Shown here piece by piece: positions 53,376 to 63,225 of a stretch of DNA of 64,000 nt (within the stretch, counting starts at the first letter, position 1; each line of letters begins with the position of its first letter). A program made the position numbers and the translations under genes. The stretch comes from JADFQT01 sp965216025. GTDB taxonomy: Bacteria > Chloroflexota > Dehalococcoidia > Lucifugimonadales > UBA3495. The stretch is taken from contig CBDCEX010000015.1 of NCBI GenBank assembly GCA_965216025.1, positions 434,001 to 498,000 of the forward strand, given 5' to 3'. Below the pieces are notes generated by a model. The model was not told the origin of the DNA. It saw only the letters and a list, made by a program, of their open reading frames with translations, and did not search any database.

Positions 53376-54366
53376 TTGGAATCTTGGCTCGGTCCAAGGG
53401 TTGTCTCGGATAGCCGCATTGTACGCAGGGCTAATTTGTGAGGCAAGCTGGCGGACTAGTCAGTCGCCGTGGCTTAGGTTTTAGTTGAAGGTATAGTGTG
53501 GCATAGGCGCGGGATAACGCCTGAGCCGGTGGAGGAACCACGGTGGTAGCCGCATTGTAAGCGGAGCGACCCTTTGACGAAGCCACGGCCGATACTCTTC
53601 ATTGCGTGGTGATCAGGAAGGTGTGCTCACCGACTTTGGTATTGATCTCAAGTTCATCTCCCACCGAGCGCCAGTCGCGAGACAATTGGCCGTCTGTAAT
53701 GACCTGGCAACGTTGGACATCTACTACGTTGCTCACGCGGAAAGACGTTGGTTGGTCGACTGCACCGGGAATGCCGGAATCGGTCGAGACGACCAGCCTT
53801 CGCCGCTCTACGTCGTACCATGCCTGAGATAGGCAGACGGTTGGGAAGTCGACGCCATGGACAGTCGGATCGTTGAATTTGCGAAGGTTCGGCTGGTTGA
53901 ACAGCCTCCACAAGGCTGCCTCGCTGCCGGCTTCGGAGGTCATCATCGCGGCGTTGAGTTGACCCCGGGGGTGCGGCTCATTGAGCCCGAAACCCCAGGT
54001 GAACTCCCCGGTTTCCCGGTTCCAGGTGGGCTCGTAATGCTCCTCTGCGTGGGCTTTCAACTTTGCGTACACGGCATCGTTCCCGTATTCCCGGGCAAGA
54101 GCCAGACCGATGAGCGTGTTCCTGGGGCTTGGTTCCAAGGTCGTCAACTCCCTGCTGGACTCCCGCACCGGGTCATGGGACGTCCAACCCAGAGCTTCAG
54201 CGGCAGCCTCAAAAAGCAACCGCCCGGCTTCAGGCTTCTGGGGCGCTACTGCGAATGCCGATCCCAGCCCTCCACTGAGTCCAGTCAAATGATGGTGGTT
54301 GATCAACGGGTCGTAATACTGGGTCAGCGTGTCACCTTCCCTACCCTCCAGGAGAGGAAGATACTC

Positions 54367-55798
54367 GTAACTGTTCAGACTTGATGAGGTGAATTGGCTC
54401 AAAGCCGTTGGAAAAACGCTGGCATGGCCGGGGGAGTTGTGGCATACCAGGGAGGTGGACACTGAACTAGACCTGAACGCGGCGAGTCGCGAAACTCTGC
54501 TGGAGATAATTGCCGACCAGCGGGCAGTCATTGCCGATTTGCAAAGGCGGATTGGGGTTCTGGAATCCCGTCCCAACCGGCGCGGGTCGTCGGGGATGCC
54601 GGGTAATCAGCCGCACTCCAGCCGGCAAGCGCCGGAGAAAAAGGAGCCCAGAAAGCCGCGCCGCCATGGCTTCGCCCGCCAGCGCATGACTCCTACCCGG
54701 CGGGTGGAGCATGCCGTGGCGGTCTGTCCCGACTGCGGGACTCACCTGAACGGCGGATGGGTACAGCGAACTCGGGAAGTCATTGAGCTACCGGTGGCTC
54801 CGGTAGAAGTGACCGAGCACGCCCTGGTAGCCCGCATCTGTCCGGTATGCCAGCGGCGCCGGCTGCCCAAAGAGGCCCCTGCAGGGGGTGGTTCTGGGCC
54901 AGCAGCGCCTGGGGGTCAATCTGGTAAGCCTGATGGTGACCCTGCGGGAGGAGGGACGGTTGCCCATAAGAATCATCCAATGGTACCTGGAGACCGTCCA
55001 TCAGTTGCACCTGAGTGTTGGTGCCATCGTCCAGGCCGTCCATGGAGTAGCCCGTCAGGCTGAGACGGCGGTGCGAGAGGTGCTCGAGCAAGTCCGCGCC
55101 AGTCCCGTGGTGCAGGGCGACGAAACCGGCTGGCGCCAGGACGGGAGCAACGGCTATGTTTGGACCTTCAGCACTCCCAGCGAACGATACTTCCTGCGTC
55201 GGGGTCGGGATAAGGGGGTGGTGGATGAGGTGCTGGATTCCTCCTTCAGCGGAGTGTTGGTCAGTGATTTCTACGCCGCCTATAACCACTACCCGGGCCT
55301 GAAGCAACGGTGCTGGGCTCATCTGCTGCGGAATATCCCTGACCTGAAAGGGTTGTACCCAGAAGACGCTGGGCTGGCTCAGTGGGCCGAGGCGGTTCAC
55401 CAGGTCTACACGGAGGCCAAGGCCGCGGTCCTTCCCCGAGCCCAGCCAGGCCATCGCACCCAGCTAATGCTGGAGGAGAAACTAATGGTCTTGGCGCGGC
55501 CTTTCCTTAAAGATCCCCTGGCGGTTCAGGCCAAGCTCTGCCGGCGCATGGAACGGTTCATCAAGGAACTGTTTGTCTTCGTGTCGGACCCAGCCGTGCC
55601 CTCAGACAACAACGCCGCCGAGCGGAGCCTGCGGCATCTGGTAACCAGTCGCAAGATCAGCGGCGGCACCCGCTCAGGGCAGGGCACCGACAGCAAGATG
55701 ACCTTGGCATCCCTCTTTGGCACCTGGCGGGCTAGAGGTCTCAATCCCCTCCTGGAATGCCGCCGGTTGCTCGCTTCCCCTCAAATCTGAACACTTAC
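54367..55798 (+). mobile_element. IS66-family element with 8-bp target duplication
   Basis: 1432 bp. Ends GTAACTGTTCAGACTTGATG and, inverted, GTAAGTGTTCAGATTTGAGG. AGATACTC flanks it on both sides (54359-54366; 55799-55806). It carries only a tnpC-type gene, without the small tnpA and tnpB. Confidence 0.93.
54389..55790 (+). pseudogene. IS66 TnpC transposase, frameshifted
   Basis: First frame 54389-55063: a leucine-zipper-like helix (IADQRAVIADLQRRIGVLES), a basic stretch, and a zinc finger (CPDCG, then CPVCQ). A +1 shift at CAGGGGGTGG near 54885 leads into the second frame (to 55790), with the DDE core: VQGDETGWRQDGSNGYVWTF, VSDFYAAYNHYPG, CWAHLLRNI and PSDNNAAERSLRHLV. The family normally has one frame, so this copy is either dead or misread at a G run. 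Confidence 0.8.
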
Positions 55799-55873
55799 AG
55801 ATACTCCCTTCGGGCGTATTCCCACCAGTTATGAAACACTCGATGCGTGTCGCTGCCGTATAGGATGTCGTGT

Positions 55874-55932
55874 AGCCTCAAACCGAGGCCGGCGCGGCCC
55901 AGTCACGTGGGCCATATCTTGGTGTTTTCTCA
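55874..55932 (-). promoter_or_regulatory. two in-frame UGA codons with SECIS-like hairpins
   Basis: First TGA at 55932-55930. Sixteen bases later GGCCCA and TGGGCC form a 6-bp stem (55913-55896) with loop CGTGAC, which holds the second TGA (55905-55903). From that TGA 18 bases lead to loop GGTTT (55884-55880) in stem GGCCTC/GAGGCT (55890-55874; one G-U pair). Bacterial SECIS elements have an apical loop 16-37 nt after UGA with G in the first two positions; both fit. The second has the same spacing and GGU start that I recall for E. coli fdhF. Confidence 0.55.
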
Positions 55933-56647
55933 ATGACAGCCTTCCGGGCGCGCCGACCATTGGCTGGCCAGGTGATTGGCGATGTCCGTATGAGTCCAGG
56001 TGAAGGTGTTCTCGCCATCGCGAACAATATCAAATGGCTTATTCCATTTTTCATCGCCTGAAACGTAGAGGTGCAGGCCCAGGACGAGGAGGAAGTCTCC
56101 CGAGAAGAACAGGTTTCCGTCGGCGCCCACCGGGTCCATTTGCAGACCCCACGGTTCCACCCCGTTGGCCGTCCAGCCCGGCACGTCGTACTCGCCTCTC
56201 AGGTGGGAAGGGATCAACGAGTACCAGCCCTCCGGGTAATTCTGACGGCGGGGGTCATAGCCAATCTGGCCCAGCCAGTCCTTGGCTGCCCAGTATCCTG
56301 TGAAGCGATATACCAGTTCATCCAGAACCCTGCTGTATACCTCTCTCCAGGCCGGGGTTGTATCGGCCATCAGGCCCATGGCGTAGCTGGATTCCCTAAG
56401 GTCCATCCTATGCCAGGAGCTCGTGGGTTCGTTGGTGATATGGTCCCAATGGTCGTGGGGTTTACCGTTTTTGTTCCAGTCGTCCGGTGTGGTAGCCTTG
56501 CGATGAAGGTAACGCAACCAGCCCCGGCAGCGGTCTGACGTCGCTGGATATCCTCTGACGACGGCGGCCATTGCACACCTCTTAGCTGTGATTTGTTGGA
56601 CCAATAGGGTTTGGGTTCGCTCATAATATATAAGGAAGCCACGTCCT

Positions 56648-56953
56648 TCAACGCGCTGGTAGGGGTGTTTTGAGCGGGGCAACACTGGTGGAGGGGTTGT
56701 TCCACTGTGAGCTAGCTAGGTGGATAGCACGGTCAAAGGGTAGCCCCGGTTGCTCCTTGAAGTCCAGATAGTCTGAAGCGGGTTCATCCCCGATGGCATC
56801 GGGTAGCTGAGTTGGCAAGACGCCCGAGATCCTAGCCTCCTCGACGGTCGCCAGAACCCGTATCTGCAGAGCATCCAGAACGAGGGCCTCCCCTGACTCG
56901 TCCGCCTGGTCCAACCACTTGGCTACCGCCTCCTCACTGCTCAAATTCCTCAC
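56648..56953 (-). CDS. possible small protein upstream of the LDI-like gene
   Basis: 101 residues, MRNLSSEEAVAKWLDQADES. The first 85 residues have a natural helical composition (ALVLDALQIRVLATVEEARI), and the last 15 look like run-out. It is 77 bases upstream of the LDI-like gene on the same strand. No family is recognised. It may be real, or a remnant; the wider gap 56572-57184 shows nothing else that I can support. Confidence 0.35.
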   Translation of the reverse strand: MRNLSSEEAVAKWLDQADESGEALVLDALQIRVLATVEEARISGVLPTQLPDAIGDEPASDYLDFKEQPGLPFDRAIHLASSQWNNPSTSVAPLKTPLPAR

Positions 56954-57184
56954 TGATCAGGACCGTAATGAAGCAATCCTAGTTGGTAAACGAGACCTGG
57001 GCGTGATCTACTTTGATGACCGCGACCGGCAACGGGTCGAGCGGCGCTTAGTAGGCCGCCTGGAGCGGAGGCATAGAATTGACACCCCGGACCACAGAGT
57101 CGTAAGGTGGCCGAACCAGTTTAGCGGCAAGAGATAAATCTGCATGCTGATAACCCGACCTCCGGTCCACTGGCAGGTATAAAA

Positions 57185-59510
57185 GTGGTAGACCTCACTC
57201 GGGGTATACCTGGAGCCATCGCCACCATGCTCTTGGCGGACTACGGCGCTGATGTGCTCAAGTTGCAAAACCTCTCAGGTGAGCTGTTGGAGAGTTCTCC
57301 GGCATTCCGTGTCTGGAACCGGGGTAAGAAAAGCGTTGCCCTCGACCTGGGCGAGCCAGAAGCACGGTGCGTAGCTTTTAAGCTGGCTCGGGATGCTGAC
57401 GTTTTTCTGGAGTCGTTCCGGCCTGGTGTAGCGGAGCGCTTGGGCCTTGGCTACTCTTTAGTCAAAAATAGCAACCCTGGCATCATTTATTGCTCCATAT
57501 CCGCATTTGGTCCCAGCGGCCCATGGGCGCAGCGACACGGATACGAAGGTCTCGTGTCAGCTGCGTCCGGAATTACGACCGATCAGACCGGTGTGCGCAA
57601 TGGTCCGATGTTCTGCTCTATACCGATGGCAAGCCTCGGAGCTTCGATGTTGGCTCTTCAAGACATCCTGGCGTCACTGCACGTGAGGAACCTATGCGGT
57701 ATTAGGTCAAAAAGTTGAAACCAGCATGTATCAAGGAGCTATCGCTATCAGGTCACCCATGTTGATTGAGGCCGACGAAATATCGAAATTCCAGACGAAC
57801 AATTTACTCCCTCAAGGCGGACTGCCGTCGTACCGTATGTACCCTTGCGCAGATGGAAAGTGGCTCCATATCGGGTGTCTCACCCGGGAGTTTTGGGACA
57901 AGCTCGCCGTCGCTCTAAACCTGCTAGAGCTTGCCACCGAGCCTGAGTTTGAGTCAGCTCCGTCTGGATGGTCCACTGATCAAGACCGCGAGTCAGCAAT
58001 GGACCTTATCGGGAATCGATTGCTGGAGCGCCCTCGGGATCATTGGCTCTCGGTCTTGGCCGAGGCGGATGTCCCGGCTGCTCCAGTATTGACGACCCAG
58101 CAGTACATGGATCTTCCGCAGGTGCGTCAAAGTGGTTTGGTGCAAACTGTCGAAGACCCGGTCTTAGGTGAAATGGACCAGGTGGGGATGGCAATCGGCT
58201 TCTCGGAGACTCCTGGCTGGACACGGATGCCAGCCCCCATACTTGGCCAACACACCGCGGAAGTGCTGGCGTCACTTGACCACACTGGGAACTCCTCTAA
58301 GGAGTCGGGAAACAGCTCGAAGAGCAGCAAAACGCCCAAGCATCCTCTTGAAGGAATGCAAGTCTTGGACTTTAGTTCCTTTATCACCGCCCCTCTCGGG
58401 ACCATGATACTTTCGGACCTGGGTGCGGATGTCATTAAAGTAGAGCCTCTGAGTGGAGAGGGGGCCAGACCTTTACCCTTTTTAATTCTTGGTGGGAACC
58501 GGGGCAAGCGAAATCTTGCCCTGGATCTTAAATCCCCGGCCGCCAAGGACATAATCAACCGTCTCCTGGGTTCGTGCTACGTAGTAGTTCACAACATGCG
58601 AGTAGGGGTCGCAGAGCGGCTGGGCATCGACTACGAGGTGGCGCGAAATCTTCGGCCCGACGTTATATATGTCCACGTTACCGGCTACGGTGCGTCTGGA
58701 CCCGACAAGCTTAAGCCCGGTTTCGACCCGCTTTTCCAATTTATTTCCGGAACTACCGCACGGCAGGGCGCCAGTGTTGAGCGCCCGGTGTTTCTGAGGA
58801 CTCCAGTGTGCGACGACACTAATGCCCTGCTTCTGGCGGCTAGTGTCCTGATGGCTCTGCATCACCGCGACCAGACCGGCCAGGGTCAGAAGATAGACCT
58901 GAGCCTCCTTAAAACAGCCGCTTTGATCAACTCCGACGACTTTATGCGATTCCGGGGCAAAGAGGATCGTCCGCTTGCAGACAACGGACTATACGGATTA
59001 AGTGCTGTCAAACGCCTCTACAAAGCCGCTGACGGCTGGATATTCCTCGATTGCAACCAGGCGGAAGAATGGGAAAGCCTCAGAAAATTCTTGGGTGAGT
59101 CATGGTTAGGCGATGAGCTTACTTTCAACCTGGCCAACAAGGCGCACCCGTGGAACGAAGAACTGTGCCGAAATCTGGCTGAGGAGTTTGAGCGCCGTCC
59201 CGCTGAAGATTGGGAGAGGCTATTGGTTGCCGAGGGGGTGCCCTGCTGCAGAGTAGCAAAGAACATTGATGAGGGATTCTACCTGCATCCCCAGGCACTT
59301 CACCTGGGAATGATCGACCAAAACATGCACCCTGATTACAGTAATTTGCGGCAAGCAGGCGTGCAGGTCGCGTTTTCAGAGACTCCCTCCGCTGACCGGC
59401 TGCCGGCGCCCAGTCTTGGCCAGCACAGCGTAGAAATTCTCCAAGAGCTGGGGTTTAGTGAACTGGAGATTTCAGATATGCGTGGCGGCAGTTGCGTGGG
59501 TGTCGCTTGA
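57185..59510 (+). pseudogene. double-domain CaiB/BaiF (class III) CoA-transferase with a frameshift
   Basis: Two CoA-transferase III halves in one gene. First half 57185-57718: VVDLTRGIPGAIATMLLADY, NRGKKSVALDLGEPEARC, ISAFGPSGPWAQRHGYEGLV. Near 57690 the frame shifts by one base (LHVR to GTYAVLGQKVETSMYQGA). Second half runs to 59510: VLDFSSFITAPLGTMILSDL, GNRGKRNLALDLKSP, VTGYGASGP, PGFDPLFQFISG. Catalytic Asp of the family lies in GYD or GFD; half one has GYE, half two GFD, so only the second may be active. It moves CoA between acids. The N-terminus (PLAGIK) extends past the GTG start without ATG. The shift may be a mutation or a reading error. Confidence 0.8.
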
Positions 59511-59645
59511 CCTTTCGTGGCGATCTGAAAAGTTTATCACCACTGAACAAACAGGGGCATATATGTGCCAAAATGACGGAGCTAGGATTCCTATTGAGAT
59601 TCCGTTGGCCGCCTAATCCACCTGATTCCCAGGCCCATTAAACAA

Positions 59646-59674
59646 ACGGGGTAGCGAAAATCCCGCTACCCCGT
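59646..59674. terminator. strong hairpin after the CoA-transferase gene
   Basis: ACGGGGTAGCG and its exact complement enclose a 7-base loop. The right side continues ATCTCGTTCTCTCTTT; the left side, read backward, gives TTTGTTTAA. It could end transcription in either direction. Confidence 0.65.
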
Positions 59675-59705
59675 ATCTCGTTCTCTCTTTGGCCCAGCCC
59701 CTAAA

Positions 59706-61423
59706 CCCCAATCCACCGAACGGGGGCGTGTGAGAGGCCTGCTGAAGAAACAAAAGGGTGCGCCTCTGAATCTGGGATAATGGTTTTGAAACAGAAAACC
59801 GGTCCCAGAAAAGGAGCACCCAATAGATGCTACCACGCAACCAACCCGACGGCATCCACATCGCCTTCGACGACCACCGCCTGGTCAACAATGCCGGGCT
59901 GATTCTTCCCGCCACCTTGGCCTTGCACCTCGGCCTTTCCCAACTGGTTGACCGGCACCTGGACCTGGGCCGGGCCCCAGGCCGAGCGAACACCGGCGAC
60001 AAGATAATGACGCTGGTCGCCTCGGCGCTGGCGGGCGGCGACTGCATCGACGACGCCGATGCGTTGCGCACCGGCAGGACGGCCTGCGCTCTCGGCTGCG
60101 TAGTCAAGGCGCCCTCCACCCTGGGCACCTTCCTGCGCAGCTTCACCTGGGGCCACGTCCGCCAGCTGGACGGGGTGAGCCGCGAGTTGCTGGCCCGGGC
60201 CTGGCAGGCCGGCGCCGGACCCGGCGACGCGCCATTCACCATCGACCTTGATTCGACGATCTGCGAGCCTTACGGACTGGCCAAGGAGGGCGCCCGCCAT
60301 CACGGCTATACCGGCGCGCGGGGCTATCACCCACTGCTGGCCGTCGCCGCCGGAACCGGCGACGTGCTGATGTCCCACCTGCGCGAGGGCCGGGCCATCA
60401 CCGCCCGGGGCGCCGCCCACTTCCTGCGTGAGACGGTGAGCCGGGTTCGCTGCGGCGGGGCCAGCGGGCAGCTCACCATGCGGGCTGACAGCGGCTTCTA
60501 TACCCACGCCGTGGTCGCCGTCTGCCGCCGGATGGATGTCCGCTTCTCCATCACCATCCGCCAGCACAAAAGCCTGCACAATCTCATCGAGGCGATACCC
60601 GAAGATGCCTGGACGCCGATTCCTTACTGGATGGACGGCGCCGCCGATGTGGCCGAAACCACCTACACCCCCTTCCAGAGTGAGCCGGATGCCGCGCCGG
60701 TACGGCTCATCGTCCGGCGGGTGAAGCCGGCGCCCGGTTCTCAACTGGCTCTCTTCGCCACCTACAGCTATCACGGCTTCATCACCGACCGGGACGGGGA
60801 GACCCTGGAACTGGAGGCTGACCACCGCCGCCACGCCGAGATCGAGAATGCGATACGCGACCTCAAGTACGGCGTCGGGCTGAACCATCTTCCCTCGGGC
60901 CGCTTCGCCACCAACGGCGCCTGGCTGGCGGTACAGGTGATGGCCCACAACCTGGCTCGCTGGACAGCCCGCATCGGCCTGGGTGAGCAGATCGTGACCA
61001 CCAAGACCCTCCGGCGGCGGGTCTTCGCCCTGGCCGGACGGCTCACCCGCTCGGCACGCCGGATCACCCTGCATCTTCCCAAGCGCTGGCCCTGGGAGGA
61101 GCAGTTCAGCCGCGCCCTGGCCCGACTGCGAGCCATTCCACTCCCAGCCTGACGGCGCCCGTCCGCCACTGACCCGCCAGCCAACCCAACGTCCCCGCAA
61201 ACTCGCGCTAGCCCAGTCCGCGAGCGCCTCTTGCCGTGTCCTATCCCGCCATCTCGCTCGCCACAGCCACTGTAAGCCGCCATCGGCGCTCCCAAAAGCG
61301 CCTGCAGACCGCCCGCCAACCTCCCGTCTACCCAAGTTCGAGCCCGGATTATCGCGCCTGTACTCCCTCACCCCCCTTCCGTTGTCCTCACGCTGTCCAT
61401 CCGTGTCCATCGGTGGATTCGGG
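59706..61423 (+). mobile_element. IS1380-family element with 5-bp target duplication
   Basis: 1718 bp. Inverted ends CCCCAATCCACCGA and CCCGAATCCACCGA; CTAAA on both flanks (59701-59705; 61424-61428). The element appears intact. Confidence 0.92.
59827..61152 (+). CDS. IS1380-family transposase
   Basis: 441 residues. DDE fold with TIDLDSTICEPYGLAKEGAR (first Asp), LTMRADSGFYTHAVV (second Asp) and RRHAEIENAIRDLKYGVGLN (Glu), then LPSGRFATNGAWLAVQVMAH. AAAAGGAG precedes the ATG. The gene is more GC-rich than its neighbours and yields a false 526-residue frame on the other strand. Complete and probably active. Confidence 0.93.
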   Translation: MLPRNQPDGIHIAFDDHRLVNNAGLILPATLALHLGLSQLVDRHLDLGRAPGRANTGDKIMTLVASALAGGDCIDDADALRTGRTACALGCVVKAPSTLGTFLRSFTWGHVRQLDGVSRELLARAWQAGAGPGDAPFTIDLDSTICEPYGLAKEGARHHGYTGARGYHPLLAVAAGTGDVLMSHLREGRAITARGAAHFLRETVSRVRCGGASGQLTMRADSGFYTHAVVAVCRRMDVRFSITIRQHKSLHNLIEAIPEDAWTPIPYWMDGAADVAETTYTPFQSEPDAAPVRLIVRRVKPAPGSQLALFATYSYHGFITDRDGETLELEADHRRHAEIENAIRDLKYGVGLNHLPSGRFATNGAWLAVQVMAHNLARWTARIGLGEQIVTTKTLRRRVFALAGRLTRSARRITLHLPKRWPWEEQFSRALARLRAIPLPA

Positions 61424-61428
61424 CTAAA

Positions 61429-61733
61429 CTAACGACCGGGTTTTGTCGGGTACGCTGGTTTCAACCTTTCCTCTACTTAGTTTCGCAAGGCGCATAGGTT
61501 GGTCGACCCTACCAACTTCGCCAAAAAAGTGGATGTTGTTAACAAAAAATTAACCTCTGGGAAATATTTTCGTAACACTTCAAAATTAGAGTGGCCTTCG
61601 TGTGCAGCGCTGCATAACTCAGGGCAATACCGGCCTCTCATGAACCTACCTGCTCATCGGCTGAACGTTCTCTTGTTATTTCCATTCTTGGCTCCGACCT
61701 CATAATCCACAAATCAAGGAGGGAGATCAGATC
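61429..61733. other. urtA upstream region with candidate regulator boxes
   Basis: No gene. An A/T-rich stretch holds GTTAACAAAAAATTAAC (61538-61554) and, 17 bases on, CGTAAC. Repeated (G)T-N-AC half-sites at such spacing are like sites for nitrogen regulators of the GlnR kind, which control urea uptake in some bacteria. AAGGAGGGAGATC is the urtA ribosome site. Confidence 0.35.
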
Positions 61734-63041
61734 ATGCTCCGGTTAATATTATCTAGCCTTTCTGGCGTACCCAAATATACGAAAATCGCCCTGGGCGCTT
61801 TTGTGCTGATGGCAATGATTGCCTGTAGCTCTGCGGCGCCGCCTACCACAGCTGCAACTGCGGCCCCAGCTGCAGCTGCAGACCCGGTGGCAACGGCAGA
61901 GCCTGCAGCCAGCACTGAATCCATCAAGGTTGGCGTACTTCACTCATTGTCCGGCACCATGTCCATTAGCGAAACCGCGGTTAGGGACGCCACATTAATG
62001 GCCATCGAAGAAATCAACGCTGCCGGTGGTGTAATGGGAAAGCAAATGGAGGTGGTTGTCGAGGACGGAGCTTCCGACTGGCCAACCTTCGCTGAGAAGG
62101 CCAAGAAACTGCTCCAGAGCGACGAGGTCGCGGTAGTGTTCGGCGGTTGGACCAGCGCTAGCCGGAAGGCTATGCTACCGGTTTTCGAGGGCGAGAAGGG
62201 GTTGCTCTTCTACCCGGTCCAATACGAGGGTCTGGAGACTTCTCCCAATATCTTTTACACCGGGGCGACTACCAACCAGCAAATTGTACCGGCGGTGGAA
62301 TACCTGCTGGAGCAGGGCAAGACCAAGTTTTACCTGCTGGGCTCCGATTACGTTTTCCCCCGCACTTCAAATTTGATTATCAACAAGCAACTGAAGGGGG
62401 CGGGACTGAAAGCTGTTGGCGAGGAATATACTCCTCTGGGCCACACCGAGTACAGCACCGTCATAGCCAAAATCAGGGCCGCCGAACCGGACGTTGTGTT
62501 CAACACCCTGAACGGTGACTCCAACGTGGCGTTTTTCAAGCAGCTTAAAGACGCCGGCATATCCGCCGAAGACCTGCCCACCTTATCGGTGAGCGTGGCC
62601 GAGGAAGAAATCACCGGTATCGGTCCGGAGAATATGCTTGGTCACCTGGTAGCCTGGAACTACTTCCAGACGACTGACACACCGGAAAATGAGAAGTTCG
62701 TCGCTGCCTTCAAAGCCAAATATGGCGAGAATCGGGTGACTGACGACCCTATTGAGGCCGGTTATTTCGGGGTTTATTTGTGGGCCAAGGCAGTGGAAAA
62801 AGCCGGCAGCACCGATGTGGCTGCTGTGAAGGCAGCCGCCAAGGGTCTGACGTTCCAAGCCCCGGGCGGTCTGGTCACAATCCACATGGAAAACCAGCAC
62901 GTTGCCAAAACGGTACGCATCGGCGAGGTACGGGCTGATGGTCAAATCAATGAAATCTGGAACTCCGGCGAACCGGTAGTCCCCGATCCATATCTGGATA
63001 ACTACGAATGGGCGGCGGGACTCAGAGAGCAGACCCAGTAA
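61734..63041 (+). CDS. urtA: urea ABC transporter substrate-binding lipoprotein
   Basis: 435 residues. The signal sequence ends in MIAC with Cys31 lipidated, then an Ala/Thr/Pro linker to about residue 60. The binding protein begins IKVGVLHSLSGTMSISETAV. EEINAAGGVMGKQMEVVVED, VFGGWTSASRKAMLPVFE, LLFYPVQYEGLETSPNIFYT, GATTNQQIVPAVEYLL and FYLLGSDYVFPRTSN are close to known UrtA and set it apart from branched-chain amino-acid binders. It captures urea (or short amides) outside the cell. urtB follows after a hairpin. Confidence 0.93.
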   Translation: MLRLILSSLSGVPKYTKIALGAFVLMAMIACSSAAPPTTAATAAPAAAADPVATAEPAASTESIKVGVLHSLSGTMSISETAVRDATLMAIEEINAAGGVMGKQMEVVVEDGASDWPTFAEKAKKLLQSDEVAVVFGGWTSASRKAMLPVFEGEKGLLFYPVQYEGLETSPNIFYTGATTNQQIVPAVEYLLEQGKTKFYLLGSDYVFPRTSNLIINKQLKGAGLKAVGEEYTPLGHTEYSTVIAKIRAAEPDVVFNTLNGDSNVAFFKQLKDAGISAEDLPTLSVSVAEEEITGIGPENMLGHLVAWNYFQTTDTPENEKFVAAFKAKYGENRVTDDPIEAGYFGVYLWAKAVEKAGSTDVAAVKAAAKGLTFQAPGGLVTIHMENQHVAKTVRIGEVRADGQINEIWNSGEPVVPDPYLDNYEWAAGLREQTQ

Positions 63042-63112
63042 AAACGACCAGTCGATCCCGTCACTTTTGGATTTGTGACTAAAGCTTATCCGAGTTGGAG
63101 CCTTATCCAAGA

Positions 63113-63147
63113 TGGAACCCAGGCTTTCAGTGGAGGTCTGGGTTCCA
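63113..63147 (+). terminator. hairpin between urtA and urtB
   Basis: TGGAACCCAG and CTGGGTTCCA, ten perfect pairs, enclose a 15-base loop. Only TCATT follows, so it is more likely a partial stop or mRNA-end protector. This would keep more binding protein than permease. Confidence 0.7.
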
Positions 63148-63225
63148 TCATTAACCAGCGGGAAAAACATGAAATGTCACTGTCCAAGAGACAGGGTCAT
63201 CCTTTTGTAGAACGGCTGAATTTAT

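Larger units (their letters stand above)
53599..56571 (-). pseudogene. linalool dehydratase/isomerase-like gene, with two in-frame TGA at the active-site Cys positions, split by IS66
   Basis: ATG 56571 follows AAGAGGT. The first part (MAAVVRGYPATSDRCRGWLR, YRFTGYWAAKDWLGQIGYDP, WYSLIPSHLRGEYDVPGWTA, FFSGDFLLVLGLHLYVSGDE) runs to codon 213. Codons 214 and 223 are TGA: EGCH-TGA-ENTKIWPT-TGA-LGRAGLGLRLHD. In the family (pattern CEPNxxFxxCN; Castellaniella Cys171 and Cys180) the two catalytic cysteines lie here with the same eight residues between. IS66 then interrupts at REYL. After it the same frame goes on as PLLEGREGDTLTQYYDPLIN to the TGA at 53599. Without the IS and one 8-bp repeat the frame is exactly 511 codons. 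In the known enzyme this fold dehydrates or isomerises terpene alcohols. The selenocysteine reading is inference; simple decay is the alternative. Confidence 0.75.

Noticed and set aside
54367..54576. N-terminal 70 residues of the long minus frame 53599-54576
   Set aside because: This part is antisense to the IS66 transposase; the true protein resumes at the target duplication.
55930..55932. TGA read as tryptophan through a changed genetic code
   Set aside because: Many intact genes here (moeA, nfo, the DUF3467 gene, others) end at TGA, so the code is standard; a local recoding is needed instead.
59830..61410. 526-residue minus-strand frame
   Set aside because: Antisense of the IS1380 transposase in GC-rich DNA; the composition is Gly/Ala/Arg-heavy and there is no ribosome site.
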